This document shows, piece by piece, positions 6,107-7,802 of a stretch of DNA of 7,802 bases. Origin of the DNA: Candidatus Atribacter alterifermentans (GTDB lineage: Bacteria > Atribacterota > Atribacteria > Atribacterales > Atribacteraceae); the NCBI GenBank assembly GCA_012517635.1, contig JAAYUP010000042.1:1-7802 (forward strand), read 5' to 3'. The position numbers and the translations under genes were made by a program. The notes below the pieces were generated by a model. That model saw only the letters and a program-made list of their open reading frames with translations. It was not told the DNA's origin and did no database searches. The first letter of the stretch is position 1. Every line of letters begins with the position of its first letter.

Positions 6107-7063
6107 ATGGCGACTTCGATTCTTTCGAGATGGTTCCATGGAAATGTTGGCATGGTAACATCGGTGATTGCTGTAATTGCGATTATTGCCATTTTCCAAA
6201 TTATTAACCCATTTTTTCTCAGTCCTCAAGGCAGAGTAACCTTAGTTTATGCAATGTCTTATTTTTTAATAGTTGCTTGTGGTTTAACTTTTGTGATAAT
6301 GATTGGATCATTTGACTTTTCTGTTGTGAGCATGCTAAAACTTGGTGCCATTATTTGTGCTTTATATATAGATGATTTAGGTCTTATGGTAATCCCTCTA
6401 GCTTTGTTGGTATGCACAGCAATGGGTTTTATAAATGGATTGTTATTTGCGAAATTCAAGGTACCTTCTTTTTTGGCGACCCTCGGGATGTCAATGGTTA
6501 TCGAGGGAATAGCTTTGTATCTTTCTCGAGGATTTCTCCATGTAATCAGTAATAGGGCTTTTCGGTCGATTTCAGTTACATTTATTGCTGGATTACCTTC
6601 AATTTTTTATTGGGCTTTAGCCATTTGGGGTATTTGTATATTTATCGCTCTAGCTACACCCTTTGGGAGACAAATTTATGCAATTGGTGGTAACCCCACA
6701 GCTGCCTCTCTTTGTGGAATTAATGTTGTGAAAAAGAGGATATATGTATTTATGCTAAGTGGGTTTTTGTCTGGGTTAGCGGGTATCTTATATATGGCTC
6801 AATTTGGAGGAGGTTCTATTGAGATGGGGGCAGATATGAGTATACCACTTTTTGCCAGCGTTATAGCAGGTGGTACTTCCCTCGCTGGAGGGACGGGAGG
6901 TCCACAAAGAACAATCCTAGGTGTTATCCTAATTACTTGGACACAAGCTGGGATGTCAATGAATGCAATTGGAAACGACATTCAACTCGTTGTTTTTGCT
7001 CTTATCGCTATAGGGATGAGTATCCTTACTGCAAATAGAAAAACTTTATCTATTGTTAAATGA
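6107..7063 (+). CDS. Sugar ABC transporter permease 2 (RbsC family, BPD_transp_2)
   Basis: A 318-residue multi-spanning inner-membrane protein (324 if GTG 6089 is used) related to, but clearly diverged from, the preceding permease. Marks are the first membrane segment VTSVIAVIAIIAIF, GSFDFS at 67-72 in place of GGIDLS, KVPSFLATLGMSMV, the coupling loop GGNPTAASLCGINVVKKR from residue 194, and AGGTGGPQRTILG near the C-terminus, a close echo of permease 1. The two loops differ in charge (EEGAR against PTAAS), so each probably contacts a different half of the asymmetric ATPase. It follows permease 1 by 19 nt and ends the importer cluster. No strong hairpin-plus-T-run terminator is visible after the TGA. 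It could be redundant, but a heterodimeric pore is the simpler reading. Confidence 0.9.
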   Translation: MATSILSRWFHGNVGMVTSVIAVIAIIAIFQIINPFFLSPQGRVTLVYAMSYFLIVACGLTFVIMIGSFDFSVVSMLKLGAIICALYIDDLGLMVIPLALLVCTAMGFINGLLFAKFKVPSFLATLGMSMVIEGIALYLSRGFLHVISNRAFRSISVTFIAGLPSIFYWALAIWGICIFIALATPFGRQIYAIGGNPTAASLCGINVVKKRIYVFMLSGFLSGLAGILYMAQFGGGSIEMGADMSIPLFASVIAGGTSLAGGTGGPQRTILGVILITWTQAGMSMNAIGNDIQLVVFALIAIGMSILTANRKTLSIVK

Positions 7064-7388
7064 AACAAATAGAGGGTATTTAAAGATTCTAAGAAAAATG
7101 ATTTGGGTTAAAAGGGATTGTATTTATCAAAAGAATAATATCCAATTTAAAACTGATATATTTTTAATTTGTTATTTAGGCAAATACCACTTATTAAAGA
7201 ATATGAAATACCGAAGAAAGCCCCAGTTATTTTGTGGGCATTAAAATATCTACATCTGAATTAGTTCCTGGGTGATGCCATTTCATTTTTTTATGTTTAA
7301 TGCGTTGGAACTTTAAAGTGTTTTGATTTCTTAAAATCCGGCTCAATGATGACAAGATTTAAAAAAGGGATATCGAAGGAGGAAAAGT
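7064..7388. other. AT-rich intergenic region, no convincing gene
   Basis: This 325-nt gap is richer in A and T than the flanking genes. A 63-codon frame opening at TTG 7053 inside the permease end has no ribosome site and an unremarkable, uneven composition, so it is not called. A weak GCCC/GGGC hairpin (7220-7223 with 7236-7239) lacks a proper T-run. AAATACC occurs twice, at 7182 and 7206. Several poor promoter-like pairs exist, such as TTGATT 7323-7328 with AATGAT 7345-7350 at 16 nt, which is expected by chance in such sequence. The length and composition suggest that the downstream SDR gene has its own promoter somewhere here, but none can be fixed. Confidence 0.5.
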
Positions 7389-7802
7389 ATGAGATTACAG
7401 GACAAAGTGGTTATTGTAACTGGTGCTGGGCAAGGGCTTGGAGAAGCCTTCAGTAAGGGTTGTGCAAAAGAAGGTGCCAAAGTTGTCATAGTTGAAATCA
7501 ATGAGGAAACCGGCAAAACACTTGAGCGTGAAATTGGAGGAGGAGCAGTCTTTATTCGAACCGATGTTTCATCAAAACCTCAGGTTCAGGCGATGGTAGA
7601 TGAGGTGATGAAGCGCTTTGGCAAGATTGATGTATTGATCTGTAATGCTGGGATCCATGCAGGAGGTAAATTCTGGGAAGAAACTCCAGAAACCTGGCAA
7701 AAGATATTTGAAGTTAATGTCATGGGAGTCGTCTACTGCTGCCAAGCAGTGGTACCAATCATGATAAATCAGGGCAAAGGGAAAATTATCAATGTTTCTT
7801 CA
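7389..7802 (+). CDS. NAD-type short-chain dehydrogenase/reductase, N-terminal part (cut by window end)
   Basis: The frame is open for 138 codons to the last base. It is a classical SDR Rossmann enzyme that oxidises or reduces a hydroxyl/carbonyl substrate in the cytoplasm. Visible motifs are TGAGQGLG (11-18, the TGxxxGxG cofactor loop), Glu36 at the end of the second strand (NAD preference), Asp59-Val60 (adenine contact), NAG (86-88), the tetrad Asn110 (NVMG), and the strand KIINVSS that ends at residue 138. That strand would normally lead to the catalytic Ser, which, with the Tyr-x-x-x-Lys pair, lies beyond the window. AAGGAGG at 7376-7382, 6 nt upstream, sets the ATG start. The full gene is probably about 250 residues. 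It resembles 3-oxoacyl-ACP reductase and sugar/polyol dehydrogenases alike; position after a sugar importer favours a sugar or polyol substrate, but that is inference. Confidence 0.92.
   Translation, partial: MRLQDKVVIVTGAGQGLGEAFSKGCAKEGAKVVIVEINEETGKTLEREIGGGAVFIRTDVSSKPQVQAMVDEVMKRFGKIDVLICNAGIHAGGKFWEETPETWQKIFEVNVMGVVYCCQAVVPIMINQGKGKIINVSS

Noticed and set aside
6259..6981. Minus-strand frames (6259-6459 and 6799-6981) opposite permease 2
   Set aside because: They mirror hydrophobic codons of a conserved membrane protein; no sign of independent genes.
7182..7212. AAATACC direct repeat as a regulatory or CRISPR-like element
   Set aside because: Two 7-nt copies in AT-rich DNA are expected by chance and show no array structure.
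7220..7239. Terminator hairpin after the importer
   Set aside because: Only four G-C pairs plus a bulged extension, with no proper T-run; too weak to call.
7053..7244. 63-codon frame starting with TTG at the end of permease 2
   Set aside because: No ribosome site, a rare start inside the preceding gene, AT-rich composition and no recognisable protein pattern.

Overview
The window is AT-rich, tightly packed bacterial DNA with every recognisable gene on the + strand. It runs from the tail of a deoxyribose-phosphate aldolase gene, through a PduL-type phosphate acyltransferase and a zinc sugar-alcohol dehydrogenase, into a complete four-gene CUT2-type (ribose/galactose/xylose family) sugar ABC importer, and ends inside a short-chain dehydrogenase. 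Strong AGGAGG-type ribosome sites precede several genes. There are no rRNA or tRNA genes, insertion sequences or CRISPR arrays.

Layout: 2-115 is the deoC 3' end, 135-809 pduL and 834-1895 a GatD-like dehydrogenase, closely spaced as one probable operon. A 175-nt gap (1896-2070) carries a 9-bp inverted repeat around an extended -10-like sequence, a plausible promoter/operator for the importer. The importer follows: secreted binding protein (2071-3474), a 115-nt gap with a strong two-state hairpin, double-domain ATPase (3590-5119), and two different permeases (5116-6087 and 6107-7063). An AT-rich 325-nt gap without a convincing gene separates it from the 5' part of an NAD-type SDR (7389-7802, cut by the window end).

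How the genes may work together: the importer brings a sugar or polyol into the cell, the zinc dehydrogenase and SDR would oxidise or reduce it or its phosphate, DeoC cleaves 2-deoxyribose-5-phosphate to acetaldehyde and glyceraldehyde-3-phosphate, and PduL converts an acyl-CoA to the acyl-phosphate for ATP formation. DeoC next to PduL is the pairing I recall from the sugar-processing bacterial microcompartment locus of Atribacterota (OP9/JS1). That, with the low GC, makes Atribacterota or a similar anaerobic fermenter my best guess, but no shell gene lies in the window.

The most unusual points are the ATPase, whose motifs predict one canonical and one degenerate ATP site in an arrangement different from its family; the binding protein's roughly 120-residue C-terminal extension; and the mutually exclusive hairpins between the binding-protein and ATPase genes.
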